41,120 bases of DNA from Roseateles toxinivorans (GCA_945898095.1 CAMDHE010000029.1:1-41120); one strand, 5' to 3'. Counted from the stretch's first letter, positions 7,221 to 16,953 are shown. Notes: generated from the letters alone by a model not told the origin. Made by a program: numbers and translations.

Positions 7221-8171
7221 ATGCAGGACAAGACGCCGACACCAACAAGCGACGGCAGCCGACCTGCCGCGCAATTGCTTTCTGATAGCGCAAACGTGGC
7301 CGAGATGCTGCGCGAAATGGCCAGCCTTCTCGATGCGCAGGGCGGCAATAACTATCGGGCGGCCGCCTATCGCAAGGCCGCAGACAGCATTGCGGGCCTG
7401 AATCTGCGGGACATCTTTGACCGTGACGGTCTTGCGGGGCTCGACGCCTTGCCTGCCATCGGCCCGAGCATCGCTGCGGCAATCGCCGAGATGCTGACGA
7501 GGGGCCGCTGGAGCCGGCTCGATCGTTTGCGCGGGGACGCCGAGCCCGAAGTCCTGTTCTGCTCCATTCCCGGCGTCGGTCCTGAGCTGGCGCGAAGCCT
7601 GCATGAAAACCTCGGTGTCGATACGCTCGAGGCGCTTGAACTGGCCGCCAGCGATGGCAGGCTCGAGTTGCAGGTGCCGCGCATCGGCATACGGCGTGCT
7701 GCAGCGATCCGCGCTTCCTTGACGCAGATGCTCGACCGGAACCGGGCGCTGCGCCGCAGGCCATTGCCCGCGGCTTCGGCGCTTGAGCCGCCGGTCGAAT
7801 TACTGCTCGATGTCGATCGCGAGTACCGTGAGGGCGCCATGGCTGGCAAGCTGCCGACGATAGCGCCGCGGCGCTTCAATCCGGACGGATCAGCCTGGTT
7901 GCCGGTGCTGCACAACTCGCGTGGTGACTGGCATTTCACTGCGATCTACTCGAACACCGCGCGGGCCCATCAACTCGACCGGGTGCATGATTGGGTGATC
8001 CTTTACTGCGAAGGCCAGGATCACGTCGAACATCAATACACCGTGGTGACGCCGGCCGGCGGGGTCATGGCCGGCCGCCGCGTGGTGAGAGGCCGGGAGG
8101 CCGAATGCCGCGACTGGTATGTCCGGTCCAGCCTGCCATTGAGCAAAAACGAGCCTGCCATCAAGCGTTGA
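7221..8171 (+). CDS. Helix-hairpin-helix protein with PolX-type N-terminal domain, no polymerase domain
   Basis: The 316-residue protein begins with a segment like the 8-kDa domain of family X DNA polymerases ([18 protein letters not shown] and [17 protein letters not shown], about 25-60), followed by two helix-hairpin-helix motifs ([16 protein letters not shown] at 77-92 and [17 protein letters not shown] at 116-132). The palm and fingers domains and the PHP domain of bacterial PolX are absent. The rest (about 175-316) holds an unrecognised domain with [20 protein letters not shown] and [14 protein letters not shown]. It is expected to bind DNA non-specifically or at gaps. ATG at 7221 fits the start of the homology; the open frame continues upstream. 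Its 3' end overlaps the convergent ugpC gene by 11 bases. Confidence 0.7.
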   Translation: MQDKTPTPTSDGSRPAAQLLSDSANVAEMLREMASLLDAQGGNNYRAAAYRKAADSIAGLNLRDIFDRDGLAGLDALPAIGPSIAAAIAEMLTRGRWSRLDRLRGDAEPEVLFCSIPGVGPELARSLHENLGVDTLEALELAASDGRLELQVPRIGIRRAAAIRASLTQMLDRNRALRRRPLPAASALEPPVELLLDVDREYREGAMAGKLPTIAPRRFNPDGSAWLPVLHNSRGDWHFTAIYSNTARAHQLDRVHDWVILYCEGQDHVEHQYTVVTPAGGVMAGRRVVRGREAECRDWYVRSSLPLSKNEPAIKR

Positions 8172-9231
8172 TGCGCTGCCCGGTCTGCGCATCAAAGCAA
8201 TGCAATTGCCCGGCCGAGGGTTCGAGCAACAGCGTTGCACCGACCTTCGGCGGTGGCAGGCTGGCGTCGATGCGCAGTGTGAAAACCGCATCGCCCAGTC
8301 GCCCGTAGACCAGACGCTCGGCTCCCAGCATCTCGATCATCTCGACCTTGAAGGGCCAGCCCTCAGCGGCATCCCAGTTGGCCAGATGTTCCGGGCGCAG
8401 GCCGATGATCAACTCGCCATCTCGCGCTGCCGCTGCAGGCAGTTGCAGCGTGATGCCGCCGACGGTGAAGTCACGGCCCGAGGCCTGGCCTTTCAGCAGG
8501 TTCATCGGCGGCGAGCCGATGAAGCTGGCGACGAAGGTGGTGGCCGGTTGGCCATAGACTTCTTCGGGCGTGCCGATCTGCTCGACATGGCCGCCGTTCA
8601 TCACGATCATCCGCTGCGCCAATGTCATCGCCTCGACTTGGTCATGGGTGACGAACAGCGAAGTCACGCCGAGCTCACGGTGCAGCTTCTGGATTTCGAG
8701 TCTTGTCTGCGCGCGCAACTTGGCGTCGAGGTTGGAGAGCGGTTCGTCAAACAGGAACACCTGCGGGTTGCGAACGATCGCTCTGCCCATCGCGACCCGC
8801 TGGCGCTGGCCGCCCGAGAGCTCGCGCGGCCGCCGCTGCAAAAGGCCACCGAGCTCGAGGATCGCTGCAGCACGGTCGACCCGGGTCTTGATTTCGGCGC
8901 TGGCGACCTTCTTGATCTTCAGGCCGTAAGCCATATTGTCGAAGACCGTCATATGGGGGTAGAGCGCATAGTTCTGGAACACCATGGCGATGTCGCGGTC
9001 TGCCGGTTCGACCTCGTTGACGATGCGCGCGCCGATGGCGATCTCGCCGGCCGAGACTTCTTCCAGGCCGGCCACCATGCGCAAAAGCGTCGATTTGCCG
9101 CAGCCCGAGGGTCCGACGATGACGATGAATTCACCATCGGCAATTTCGGCGCTGATGCCGTGGATCACCTGGTTGGCCTTGGGCCCCGACCCATAGCGCT
9201 TGACGATCTTGCGTAATGAAATGCTTGCCAT
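8161..9231 (-). CDS. ugpC: sn-Glycerol-3-phosphate-type ABC transporter ATP-binding protein
   Basis: The 356-residue ATPase belongs to the MalK/UgpC group. It shows Walker [10 protein letters not shown] (40-48), the Q-loop [12 protein letters not shown], the signature LSGGQ (138-142), Walker [16 protein letters not shown], the His-loop [13 protein letters not shown], and a C-terminal OB-type regulatory domain beginning near residue 235 (IGSPPMN) with GLRPEH. Its ATG overlaps the ugpE stop (TAATG). It is the last gene of the ugpBAEC operon and powers uptake of glycerol phosphates or glycerophosphodiesters. Confidence 0.93.
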   Translation of the reverse strand: MASISLRKIVKRYGSGPKANQVIHGISAEIADGEFIVIVGPSGCGKSTLLRMVAGLEEVSAGEIAIGARIVNEVEPADRDIAMVFQNYALYPHMTVFDNMAYGLKIKKVASAEIKTRVDRAAAILELGGLLQRRPRELSGGQRQRVAMGRAIVRNPQVFLFDEPLSNLDAKLRAQTRLEIQKLHRELGVTSLFVTHDQVEAMTLAQRMIVMNGGHVEQIGTPEEVYGQPATTFVASFIGSPPMNLLKGQASGRDFTVGGITLQLPAAAARDGELIIGLRPEHLANWDAAEGWPFKVEMIEMLGAERLVYGRLGDAVFTLRIDASLPPPKVGATLLLEPSAGQLHCFDAQTGQRINA

Positions 9232-10082
9232 TATTTTTCGGTATCCACCAGACCCTTGACGAACCAGCGCTGCATCAGCATCACCACCAGCGCTGGCGGG
9301 ATCATCGCCAGGATGGCGGTGGCCATGATGATGTTCCAGTCATTGGCCGCATCGCCGCCGCTGATCATGCGCTTGATGCCGATCACCACCGGGTACATGT
9401 TTTCGTCGGTCGTCACCAGCAGCGGCCAGAGGTATTGGTTCCAGCCGTAAATGAACTGGATCACGAACAAGGCCGCGATGCTGGTGCTCGACAGCGGCAG
9501 CAGCACGTCTTTGAAAAAACGCATCGCCCCGGCGCCATCGATGCGTGCCGCTTCGACCAACTCGTCGGGCACGGTCATGAAGAACTGGCGGAACAGAAAG
9601 GTCGCGGTGGCCGATGCGATCAAGGGCACGGTCAGGCCCGCATAGCTGTTGAGCATGCCCAGATCCGACACCACCTGGTAGGTCGGCCCGATTCGCACCT
9701 CGACCGGCAGCATCAAGGTGACGAAGATCGACCAGAAGACGAAGGTCTTCAGCGGAAAGCGGAAATAGACAATGGCGAAGGCCGACAGCAGCGAAATGGC
9801 GATCTTGGCGATCGCAATCGTCAGCGCGCTGATCAGGCTGACCAGCATCATCCGACCGACCGGTGCGGTCGATCCCGAGCCACTGTTGTGGCCGGACAGG
9901 GCCGCCTGGTAGTTCTCCAGCAGATGATCACCCGGCAGCAGCGGCATCGGCGCTTGCACGATCGCCTGGGCTGTGTGGGTCGAGGCCACAAAGGCGATGT
10001 AGATCGGAAACGCGACGATCAGCACGCCAAGGATCAACACCAGGTGCGAGAGCAGCGTCAGGGCGGGGCGTTTTTCGATCAT
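9231..10082 (-). CDS. ugpE: sn-Glycerol-3-phosphate-type ABC transporter permease
   Basis: The 283-residue inner-membrane protein has about six hydrophobic segments and the binding-protein-dependent permease loop [21 protein letters not shown], which contacts the ATPase. The sequence [30 protein letters not shown] is strongly UgpE-like. It lies 12 bases after ugpA and overlaps ugpC by one base, so the operon is tightly packed. Confidence 0.92.
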   Translation of the reverse strand: MIEKRPALTLLSHLVLILGVLIVAFPIYIAFVASTHTAQAIVQAPMPLLPGDHLLENYQAALSGHNSGSGSTAPVGRMMLVSLISALTIAIAKIAISLLSAFAIVYFRFPLKTFVFWSIFVTLMLPVEVRIGPTYQVVSDLGMLNSYAGLTVPLIASATATFLFRQFFMTVPDELVEAARIDGAGAMRFFKDVLLPLSSTSIAALFVIQFIYGWNQYLWPLLVTTDENMYPVVIGIKRMISGGDAANDWNIIMATAILAMIPPALVVMLMQRWFVKGLVDTEK

Positions 10083-10094
10083 CGCTGTGCCATC

Positions 10095-10982
10095 TCAGTA
10101 CTGGACTTTCTTCTCGACATAGCGGAACTGCAGCACAGTCAAGCTGATCACGATCGCCATCAGTACCACTGACTGCGCGGCCGATCCGCCGAGATCCATG
10201 GCCTTGAAGCCGTCGTAATAGACCTTGTAGACCAGGATGCTGGTGTCCTTGCCCGGACCGCCATGGGTCGCCGCGTCGATGATGCCGAAGGTGTCAAAAA
10301 AGGCATAGACGATGTTGATCACCAGCAGGAAGAAGGTGGTTGGCGAGAGCAGCGGGAAGACGATGGTCCAGAAGCGCTGCCAAGGCCCGGCACCATCAAT
10401 CGCCGCCGCTTCGATCAGCGATTTCGGGATCGACTGCAAGCCGGCGAGGAAGAACAGAAAGTTGTACGAGATCTGTTTCCACACCGCTGCGGCCACCACC
10501 AGGATCATCGCGTGGTCTGAGTCGAGCAGATGGTTCCATTGCCAGCCGAACTTGTTCAGGCCGTAGGACAGCACGCCGATCGACGGTGCAAACATGAACA
10601 GCCACAGCACGCCCGCAATCGCTGGCGCCACTGCATAGGGCCAGATCAGCAGGGTCTTGTAGACGCCTGCAGCCTTGACGACGCGATCGGCCATCACTGC
10701 CAGCAGCAGCGCCAGGCTGATGCCGATGCTGGCCACCAGGGCCGAAAACAAGGCCGTGGTCTTGAACGAGCCGAGGTAGCCGGCATCGTTGAACAGTTGC
10801 TGGAAGTTCTCCAGGCCTATCCATTCGGTCGAGAGACCGAAGGCGTCCTGCCGCTGCAGAGATTGCAGCAAAGCCTGACCCGCCGGCCAGAAGAAAAACA
10901 CCGCAATCACCAGCAATTGCGGTGTCAGCAACAGCCAGGGCAGCCAGCTTGACTTGAAGAGAACGCGCTTTTCCAGGCTCAT
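10095..10982 (-). CDS. ugpA: sn-Glycerol-3-phosphate-type ABC transporter permease
   Basis: The 295-residue permease has six hydrophobic segments and the coupling loop [22 protein letters not shown]. It starts with [18 protein letters not shown] at 10982; a longer frame reaches 11117 but would overlap ugpB, whose stop is at 11026, and lacks the family start. It pairs with UgpE to form the membrane channel. A 43-base gap separates it from ugpB. Confidence 0.9.
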   Translation of the reverse strand: MSLEKRVLFKSSWLPWLLLTPQLLVIAVFFFWPAGQALLQSLQRQDAFGLSTEWIGLENFQQLFNDAGYLGSFKTTALFSALVASIGISLALLLAVMADRVVKAAGVYKTLLIWPYAVAPAIAGVLWLFMFAPSIGVLSYGLNKFGWQWNHLLDSDHAMILVVAAAVWKQISYNFLFFLAGLQSIPKSLIEAAAIDGAGPWQRFWTIVFPLLSPTTFFLLVINIVYAFFDTFGIIDAATHGGPGKDTSILVYKVYYDGFKAMDLGGSAAQSVVLMAIVISLTVLQFRYVEKKVQY

Positions 10983-11025
10983 CGGCAGGCAAGCATGAAG
11001 GCCGGCGGCATCAACTGATCGGGGC

Positions 11026-12333
11026 TTAGCTCTTGTTGGCTTTCTGGAACCGTTCGAGCTGTTCGTTGCCGCGCAAGACTGCCGCGTCAAGACCTTCCTT
11101 GGCGGTCTTCTTGCCACCCAGGATCTGCTCCATCTCTTCGTCGATGATGGTGCGGACCTGGACGAAGTTGCCCAGGCGGATGCCGCGCGACTTGTCGGTG
11201 GTCTTGCGGATCATCTGCGTCACGGCCACATCTGTGCCTGGGTTGAGCTTGTAGAAGCCTGATTTCTCGGTCAACTCGAATGCCGCTTTGGTGACCGGCA
11301 GATAGCCGGTGCGCTTGTGGCTCTCGGACGCCACTTCGGCCTGTGCGAGGTAATTGAAAAACAGGGCCACGCCCGTGTATTCGGGCGTTTTCTTGCCCGA
11401 CATCACCCACAGGCTGGCCCCACCGATGACGGTGTTCTGCGGTGCGCCGGGCACATCGGGGTAATAGGGCAGGGCGGTGATGCCGGCGGCGAACTTGGCG
11501 TTCTTCTTCACATTGGCATAGAGGCCGGAGGAACCGGTCATCATCGCGCATTCACCCGAGACAAAGGTCGCGTCAGCGGTATTGGCGCGGCCCTTGTAGA
11601 CCAGCAATCCCTGCTTGGACATATTCGCCAGGTTCTCGATATGACGCAGATGCAGCGGTGTGTTGAATTTCAGCCTTGTGTCGAGGCCGCCAAAGCCGTT
11701 GTTCTTCGTCGCGAACTCGACGTTGTGCCAGGCCGAAAAGCTTTCCAGCTGGGTCCAGCTGATCCAGCTGGTGGTGAACGGACATTTGCTGCCGCTGGCC
11801 TTGAGCTTGGCTGCCGCCAGCACGACCTCAGGCCAGGTGGTGGGCGGCTTGTTCGGATCCATGCCGGCTGCCTTGAAAGCGTCCTTGTTGTAATGGAATA
11901 CCGTCGTCGAGCTGTTGAACGGCATGCTCAGCATCTGCCCGCTCGGCGCGGTGTAGTAGCCGGCGACTGCTGGCACATAGGCGCCGGCGTCGAATTTGAC
12001 GCCTGCGAGCTTCATCACTTCGCCGACCGGCTGGATCGCACCCTTGCTGGCCATCATGGTGGCAGTGCCGACTTCGAAGACCTGCAGGATATGTGGCGCG
12101 TTGCCGGCCCGGAAAGCGGCCACCGCAGCCGTCATCGATTCGTCATAGCTGCCCTTGTACGAGGGCATGACCTTGTAGTCCTTCTGGCTGGCATTGAATT
12201 CACGCGCCAGGTCGTTGACCCAGTCACCGAGCCCGCCCCCCATCGAATGCCACCATTGGATTTCAGTCTGGGCCTGGGCCTGGGCACCAAGGCCAAGGGC
12301 TGCAGAAGCGATGATCAGATGTTGTAGTTTCAT
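11026..12333 (-). CDS. ugpB: sn-Glycerol-3-phosphate-binding periplasmic protein
   Basis: The 435-residue solute-binding protein starts with a signal peptide ([14 protein letters not shown] to about AQA at 20) and continues with [20 protein letters not shown]. Long segments agree with E. coli UgpB as I recall it, including [43 protein letters not shown] and [15 protein letters not shown]. UgpB binds sn-glycerol-3-phosphate and glycerophosphocholine, so the whole transporter can be named with confidence. ATG at 12333 is preferred to an upstream in-frame ATG at 12378 because it begins the signal peptide and GAGG lies about ten bases before it. It is the first gene of ugpBAEC. Confidence 0.95.
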   Translation of the reverse strand: MKLQHLIIASAALGLGAQAQAQTEIQWWHSMGGGLGDWVNDLAREFNASQKDYKVMPSYKGSYDESMTAAVAAFRAGNAPHILQVFEVGTATMMASKGAIQPVGEVMKLAGVKFDAGAYVPAVAGYYTAPSGQMLSMPFNSSTTVFHYNKDAFKAAGMDPNKPPTTWPEVVLAAAKLKASGSKCPFTTSWISWTQLESFSAWHNVEFATKNNGFGGLDTRLKFNTPLHLRHIENLANMSKQGLLVYKGRANTADATFVSGECAMMTGSSGLYANVKKNAKFAAGITALPYYPDVPGAPQNTVIGGASLWVMSGKKTPEYTGVALFFNYLAQAEVASESHKRTGYLPVTKAAFELTEKSGFYKLNPGTDVAVTQMIRKTTDKSRGIRLGNFVQVRTIIDEEMEQILGGKKTAKEGLDAAVLRGNEQLERFQKANKS

Positions 12334-12383
12334 GGTTCGATTGATCCTCAAAAAAATCGGCCGGGTTGTAGAAAACAAGCCCG

Positions 12384-12405
12384 ATCATATTTGTCAGCTG
12401 TGACA
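12384..12405 (-). promoter_or_regulatory. Candidate ugpB promoter with overlapping inverted repeat
   Basis: On the minus strand TATGAT at 12389-12384 is a good -10 candidate, about 50 bases before the ugpB start. Immediately upstream, at 12392-12405, lies TGTCA-N4-TGACA, a perfect 5+5 inverted repeat that would sit between the -35 and -10 regions, a typical place for a repressor. CTGTCAC within it also resembles one half of a Pho box, but a second half at the 11-base period is not present. E. coli ugp is controlled by PhoB; here the regulator is unknown. Confidence 0.35.
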
Positions 12406-12481
12406 GTTCGTGAATCTTTAATCATTGATGTTAACAAGAGGCGCGAGGCGATGGCAGAGATCTGCGCTGACAATCAGGCCC

Positions 12482-13264
12482 ATGCAGGAATTCCGACTTT
12501 GCCCACCCCAGGCCTTGCGCGCAATCCGCGGCGTGTTGACCGACATCGACGACACCCTGACTTCGCAGGGCGCGATAGCTCCTGCGGCACTGCATGCCCT
12601 GCATGTGCTCGAGGCGGCGGCTGTGCCTGTGATTGCAATCACCGGCAGACCGGCGGGTTGGAGCGAAGCGTTCGTGCTGGCCTGGCCGGTACATGCGATC
12701 GTGGCCGAAAACGGCGCGGTGATGCTGCGCCGCGATGGCCAGCAGTTGCGTCGCGATTTCACCCAAGCTGCAAACGAGCGGGCGGACAATTTTTTGCGTC
12801 TCCAGGCCTGCGCGCAGGCTGTGCTGTCGCAAGTGCCCGGCAGCCGACTCGCGACGGACAGCGCTGGACGCTTGACCGACATTGCCATCGATCACAGCGA
12901 ACATACCCATCTCGATGCGAGGCAGATCGAAGCGGTTTGCCTGCTGATGCGCAGTCATGGCTTGCACGCCACGGTCAGCTCGATCCATATCAACGGCTGG
13001 ATCGGCGAGCACAACAAATTGACCGCTGCGCATTGGGCGGTGCAGACCTTGTTCGCCCGGAAATTTCTGGCCGAAGAATGGCTCTATGTGGGCGATTCGA
13101 CCAATGACCAGCAGATGTTCGCCAGCTTGCCGCTCAGCATCGGCGTGGCCAATATCGCGCGCTTCCTGCCGCAATTGCTGACGCGGCCGGCCTATGTGAC
13201 CCAAGCCGAGCGCGGCGATGGTTTTGCCGAAGTAGCCGCAGCCTTGTTACTGGCAAGGCGCTGA
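12482..13264 (+). CDS. HAD-superfamily (IIB) phosphatase
   Basis: The 260-residue protein is a Cof/SPP-type HAD hydrolase. Motif I is DIDDTL with nucleophile Asp21 and acid Asp23, motif II is the AITGRP segment, a C2B-type cap occupies the middle, and motif IV is YVGDSTNDQQMF. This group includes sugar-phosphate and mannosyl-3-phosphoglycerate phosphatases. It is transcribed divergently from ugpB across a 148-base gap, so it may act on a phosphate ester brought in by the Ugp transporter, but that is inferred from position. ATG at 12482 begins the homologous part; the frame is open further upstream. Its end lies six bases from the convergent oxidoreductase gene. Confidence 0.8.
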   Translation: MQEFRLCPPQALRAIRGVLTDIDDTLTSQGAIAPAALHALHVLEAAAVPVIAITGRPAGWSEAFVLAWPVHAIVAENGAVMLRRDGQQLRRDFTQAANERADNFLRLQACAQAVLSQVPGSRLATDSAGRLTDIAIDHSEHTHLDARQIEAVCLLMRSHGLHATVSSIHINGWIGEHNKLTAAHWAVQTLFARKFLAEEWLYVGDSTNDQQMFASLPLSIGVANIARFLPQLLTRPAYVTQAERGDGFAEVAAALLLARR

Positions 13265-13270
13265 TCGAGG

Positions 13271-15394
13271 TCAGGCCCTGCGTCCGGCTTCGTGGCCTTC
13301 GCGCATGGCGCCTTCGATGAAGCCGATCGTTGCGCAGTCGCCCACCCGCTGCACTGGCAGACCGGCTGCTTGCAGCGCATCGGCCAGGGCATGGTTGGTG
13401 CTCGCCCCTGTAGCCAGCACGACCGAATCGGCGGCGGTCTGATGTATTGCACCTTCGTGATCACGCCAATGCACGGCGTCGCGGGTGATTTCGACCACGC
13501 TGGCCTGACGCTGCAAATTACCATGGGTTTCAACCGCTTCCAGCACTCGCCAACGGCGCACGATCGATAGCTCGGCGCCCGGTTTGGTGCTTGATTCCAG
13601 CACCGTGACCTTGCGTCCGCGGGCCAGCAGGAACTCGGCCAGCTCCAGCCCGACCAGGCCGCCGCCGATGATCACGACCTGTTTGCCCAAAGGCATCCAG
13701 AGCTTTGAGAGGTTCTGCAGCGCAGCCTGGCTGTCGGTGACGCGCAGCATGCCGCCGGCCTTGAACAAAGCACGTTCGGCGAAATTGAGCTTGCGCTTGA
13801 CGATCTCATCAGCACCATCGTTGGTCATCAAACGGCGCAACTCGTCGCCGCTCCAGACATGGGCCTGATCCGCACCCGGGATCGCCGGCGCTTCGCGCAG
13901 CGCGCCCGCCGCGACGATGATGGCGTCAGGCTTCATGGCGGCCAGCTTCTCCGCGGTCGCTTCCTGTCCTAAATGCACGGTGATGCCGGGTTGCTTCATC
14001 TGCTCGACCAGATAGTCCAGCAGGCGACCATTTTCGGGGTAGGCCAGGGCGGCGAAGAACAAGGTGCCACCCAGGCGCTGGCTGCGCTCAAGCAAAGTCA
14101 CCCGGTGGCCGCGCTGGGCGGCGACTCGTGCGGCCTCCATCCCGCCGGGTCCACCTCCGACCACGAGCACATGGCCGGGCCGGACAGCCGGCAGGATCGC
14201 CGCGACAGATTCAAAACCGGTCTCGGCGGCCACTGCACATTTGACCCGCTGATTGATGAAGATCTGGCTCACGCAGGTGTAGCAGTAGATGCAGGGCCTG
14301 ATTTCCTGGGGTCGGTTTTCGATCAGCTTGATCGGCAGATCAGGGTCGGCCAGTAATTTGCGCGCCATCGCGACGAACTGGAATTCGCCGCGCTCAATGG
14401 CGCGACTGGCATCTTCGGGTTCGATTCGACCTGCGCAGATCACCGGCACATCGACTGCCGCCTGCACCGCCCGGGCATAGTTGACGAAGCCGTTGGGCTG
14501 CTGCACCAGCGGCGCTTCGGTAAACGCGCTGCCCGTGGTGATGGTGGCATAGGCCGAAATGCTAATGGCCGCAGCGCCTGCTGCAGCAGCGAGTTTGGCG
14601 GTGGCAACGCAATCGGCCAGCGTGATGCCGCCCGGCGTGCGCAACTCCTCGCCATCGAGCCGGATCCAGACCGGGAAATCGGCACCGACGCGCTGCTTGA
14701 CTGCGGCCAGGGTCTCGAGAAGGAGGCGTGCGCGATTTTCCAGCGGGCCGCCATATTCGTCCTCGCGCTGGTTGTAGTAGGGCGAGAGGAATCCCGCCAA
14801 GATATAGGTATGGGCGGCGTGCAGTTCGATGCCGTCAAAACCGGCGGCCTGGGCACGGGCTGCAGCTGCGGCGAAATACTCGACCATCTGCTCGATGTCG
14901 GCCTTGTCCATGACGCGGATGCGGGGTTTGGTGCGGCCCATGCCGCCGACGAAATTGGCCATCTCGGCATCGGTCAAGGCGCTCAGAAAATCGCTCTTGC
15001 CACGTGGCGGCATAGAAGGCACCCACATTTCACGACCTTCGGCGAGGTCGCGGGTCGCCGTCTTGCCGGCATGCTGCAACTGCATCGCGATCTTCGCGCC
15101 ATGCTTGTGGACGCGTTCGGCAATGCCTGCCAGGCCGGGAATGAAATCGTCACGCGAGACACCGACCTGAAAGGGCTCGGCCGTTCCTGCGGGGTAGGCA
15201 ACGGCACAGACCCCCATCGTCAGCAGGGCCGCGCCACCCTTGGCCCGGGCTTCGTAATAAGCCTGGATGCGCTCGCCACAGAAGCCATCGACCTCGGCAT
15301 AGTTGGAGCCCATCGGGGCCATGATGATGCGATTTTTCAGTTCCAGCGAACCGATGCGCCCGGTTTGCAGCAGGGCGGTGAAGGATGGATTCAT
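13271..15394 (-). CDS. Fe-S flavin oxidoreductase, OYE/2,4-dienoyl-CoA reductase type
   Basis: The 707-residue protein has an N-terminal FMN-binding TIM barrel of the old-yellow-enzyme type (MNPSFTALLQTGRIGSLELK start, HAAH at 192-195 for substrate binding), a 4Fe-4S site with Cys368, Cys371, Cys374 and Cys386, and a C-terminal FAD/NAD(P) part (VLVVGGGPGGMEAA, VVIIGGGLVGLELAEFL). The CxxCxxC spacing is like trimethylamine dehydrogenase and differs from FadH (CxxCxxxC). Relatives reduce enoyl-CoAs, enoates or steroid double bonds (for example BaiCD). The substrate here is unknown. ATG 15394 is chosen as the family start; the frame runs to 15487, through the palindromic operator, which argues against the longer form. 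No clear ribosome site is seen. Confidence 0.85.
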   Translation of the reverse strand: MNPSFTALLQTGRIGSLELKNRIIMAPMGSNYAEVDGFCGERIQAYYEARAKGGAALLTMGVCAVAYPAGTAEPFQVGVSRDDFIPGLAGIAERVHKHGAKIAMQLQHAGKTATRDLAEGREMWVPSMPPRGKSDFLSALTDAEMANFVGGMGRTKPRIRVMDKADIEQMVEYFAAAAARAQAAGFDGIELHAAHTYILAGFLSPYYNQREDEYGGPLENRARLLLETLAAVKQRVGADFPVWIRLDGEELRTPGGITLADCVATAKLAAAAGAAAISISAYATITTGSAFTEAPLVQQPNGFVNYARAVQAAVDVPVICAGRIEPEDASRAIERGEFQFVAMARKLLADPDLPIKLIENRPQEIRPCIYCYTCVSQIFINQRVKCAVAAETGFESVAAILPAVRPGHVLVVGGGPGGMEAARVAAQRGHRVTLLERSQRLGGTLFFAALAYPENGRLLDYLVEQMKQPGITVHLGQEATAEKLAAMKPDAIIVAAGALREAPAIPGADQAHVWSGDELRRLMTNDGADEIVKRKLNFAERALFKAGGMLRVTDSQAALQNLSKLWMPLGKQVVIIGGGLVGLELAEFLLARGRKVTVLESSTKPGAELSIVRRWRVLEAVETHGNLQRQASVVEITRDAVHWRDHEGAIHQTAADSVVLATGASTNHALADALQAAGLPVQRVGDCATIGFIEGAMREGHEAGRRA

Positions 15395-15449
15395 GGATTT
15401 GGAGCGAGCAGCTTGAGGCCTGCATTGTTGGTCAGAAGCCGTTTCAGGC

Positions 15450-15466
15450 ATCGTCCGTTCGGACGC
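15450..15466 (-). promoter_or_regulatory. Palindromic operator copy 1 (flavin oxidoreductase side)
   Basis: The core CGTCCG-TT-CGGACG (15452-15465) is a perfect palindrome around a 2-bp centre. On the minus strand an AACAAT hexamer begins about 30 bases after its centre (15429-15424), giving a predicted transcript start near 15417 and a leader of about 23 bases to the ATG at 15394. It is one of six copies in the window. Confidence 0.6.
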
Positions 15467-15495
15467 TTCGGCTTTCGGTCGGGTCATTGCGATTG

Positions 15496-15512
15496 CTGTT
15501 CAAACGGACGAT
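15496..15512 (+). promoter_or_regulatory. Palindromic operator copy 2 (DUF1254 side)
   Basis: Read on the minus strand the site is ATCGTCCGTTTGAACAG; one half-site (CGTCCG) is intact and the other is weak. On the plus strand AAGAAT begins 30.5 bases after its centre (15534-15539), which would serve the DUF1254 gene. Copies 1 and 2 lie 45 bases apart, centre to centre, in this divergent promoter region. Confidence 0.55.
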
Positions 15513-15579
15513 GCAAGCCCGCGCGTCGGATACAAGAATGATGCGGAGTAGGCCCAATGATCCGGTTAACCATGCCCCC

Positions 15580-16953
15580 ATGATGAAGAAACTCGGTTTA
15601 TGCCTCAGCTTCTGGGCGCTGCTGCTCGGACTGAATCCGGCCAGCGCGCAAGCGCCTGCGCCGAGCGATGCCGAACTGCGCGCGGCCTTCATCTATGCCT
15701 ACCCTTATTACGAGTTCATGTGGCTGCGCGATCAAGCGCTGAATCATGCCGATTCGCTGACCTCCACGAGCTTGAACAAGTTTCGCCATCAGCGCCATCT
15801 CGCCACACCCGCTGATCGCTGGGCCAATGGGCCGATCAATGACACCTTTTATTCGACCGCCTGGCTCGACGTCGGCAAAGCGCCGGTCGTCCTGAGCTTG
15901 CCCGACACTGCTGATCGTTACTATGTGCTGGTGCTGATCGGTGCCGATACGAACAGCTTCGCCTATTTCGGCCGCCGCAGCAGCGGCACCAAGGCGCGCA
16001 AGGTGGCGATCATCGGGCCCGCTTGGCAGGGTGAAATTCCGCCTGCAGATGAGGTCGTTCGGGCCAGCTCGCGTGACCTCTATGTCAACTTGCGTGTGCT
16101 GGTGCGCGATCCGGCCGATCTGACCAACGCCCATCAGGTGCAGAATGGTTTCGGCCTTGTGCCGGTCGCAATCGACGGTCTGGACAGGCCGGACGGTCCC
16201 CGCCAACAGCCTTTGAAGGGTGATGTGGCGCGGATGTTCGACGTCATCAATGAAGCGCTGATCCGCAATCCTCCGCCCGCGGGCGGCACAGCCATGTTGC
16301 AGGGTTTCAAGGCCGTCGGCATTTGCGGTGCTGGCTGTAGTTTCGGCGCACTTGCCCCCGACTTGCAGCAGCGCTGGCGCGAGTTGGTGCCGCCGCTTTT
16401 GAGCCGGCTGAAGACCGCGCTCGATGGGGCGCGCCGCGATGTCATCCGGGTCAATGGCTGGATTCCGTTCCGTTTGCCGCGCAACTTTGCCGCCAATTTC
16501 CCGGTGCGGGCTGGTTCGGCGGCCAATTCGGGCGGCATTTTCGGGCTCGAAGCCGCCGAGGCGGTCTACTTCATGGGCGTGACCGACGGCAATGATGAAA
16601 TCCTCGGTCAGGGACGGAGCTATCGACTGCATTTGCCCGCTGGCGAGCTGCCTGCCGATGCTTTCTGGTCCTTGAGCTTGTACGAATTTCTGCCTGATGG
16701 GCAATATATGGTCGCCAACAAGATCGACCGCTATTCAATCGGCGACCGCACCGAAGGGCTGGTCCGCAATGGCGACGGCAGCCTCGACATCTGGATCCAG
16801 CCTGCGCCGCCAATCGATTCTGCAAAATTGGCCAACTGGTTGCCCAGCCCGCTGGCCCACAAGTTCTACATCAATGCACGCATCTACCAACCCCGCGCCG
16901 AAGTCTTGAAAGCCGAATGGGCGATGCCCAAAGTCGAACGTCAACTCCCTTGA
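15580..16953 (+). CDS. Exported DUF1254/DUF1214 protein
   Basis: The 457-residue protein has a signal peptide (MMKKLGLCLSFWALLLGLNP to about AQA) followed by a DUF1254-like domain (about 45-180; AYPYYEFMWLRD, GPINDTFYSTAWLDVGKAPVVLSLPD, YYVLVLIGADTNSFAYFGRR) and a DUF1214-like domain (about 340-450; YRLHLPAGELPADAFWSLSLYE, IDRYSIGDRTEG, GSLDIWIQ). This pair of domains is widespread in exported bacterial proteins of unknown function. ATG at 15580 is followed by another ATG at 15583; both precede the signal peptide, and no strong ribosome site is seen. It is followed after 23 bases by an alkylsulfatase-like gene, so the two may act in the periplasm on the same compound. Confidence 0.8.
   Translation: MMKKLGLCLSFWALLLGLNPASAQAPAPSDAELRAAFIYAYPYYEFMWLRDQALNHADSLTSTSLNKFRHQRHLATPADRWANGPINDTFYSTAWLDVGKAPVVLSLPDTADRYYVLVLIGADTNSFAYFGRRSSGTKARKVAIIGPAWQGEIPPADEVVRASSRDLYVNLRVLVRDPADLTNAHQVQNGFGLVPVAIDGLDRPDGPRQQPLKGDVARMFDVINEALIRNPPPAGGTAMLQGFKAVGICGAGCSFGALAPDLQQRWRELVPPLLSRLKTALDGARRDVIRVNGWIPFRLPRNFAANFPVRAGSAANSGGIFGLEAAEAVYFMGVTDGNDEILGQGRSYRLHLPAGELPADAFWSLSLYEFLPDGQYMVANKIDRYSIGDRTEGLVRNGDGSLDIWIQPAPPIDSAKLANWLPSPLAHKFYINARIYQPRAEVLKAEWAMPKVERQLP

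Noticed and set aside
9216-10172. A 318-codon plus-strand frame opposite ugpE
   Set aside because: His/Gln/Arg-rich composition typical of an antisense shadow of a membrane protein.
12392-12405. Pho box upstream of ugpB
   Set aside because: CTGTCAC fits one half-site, but no second half lies at the 11-base period; listed only as an inverted repeat.
15598-16704. A 368-codon open frame opposite the DUF1254 gene
   Set aside because: Arg/Gln/Ala-rich, no recognisable domain; shadow frame.
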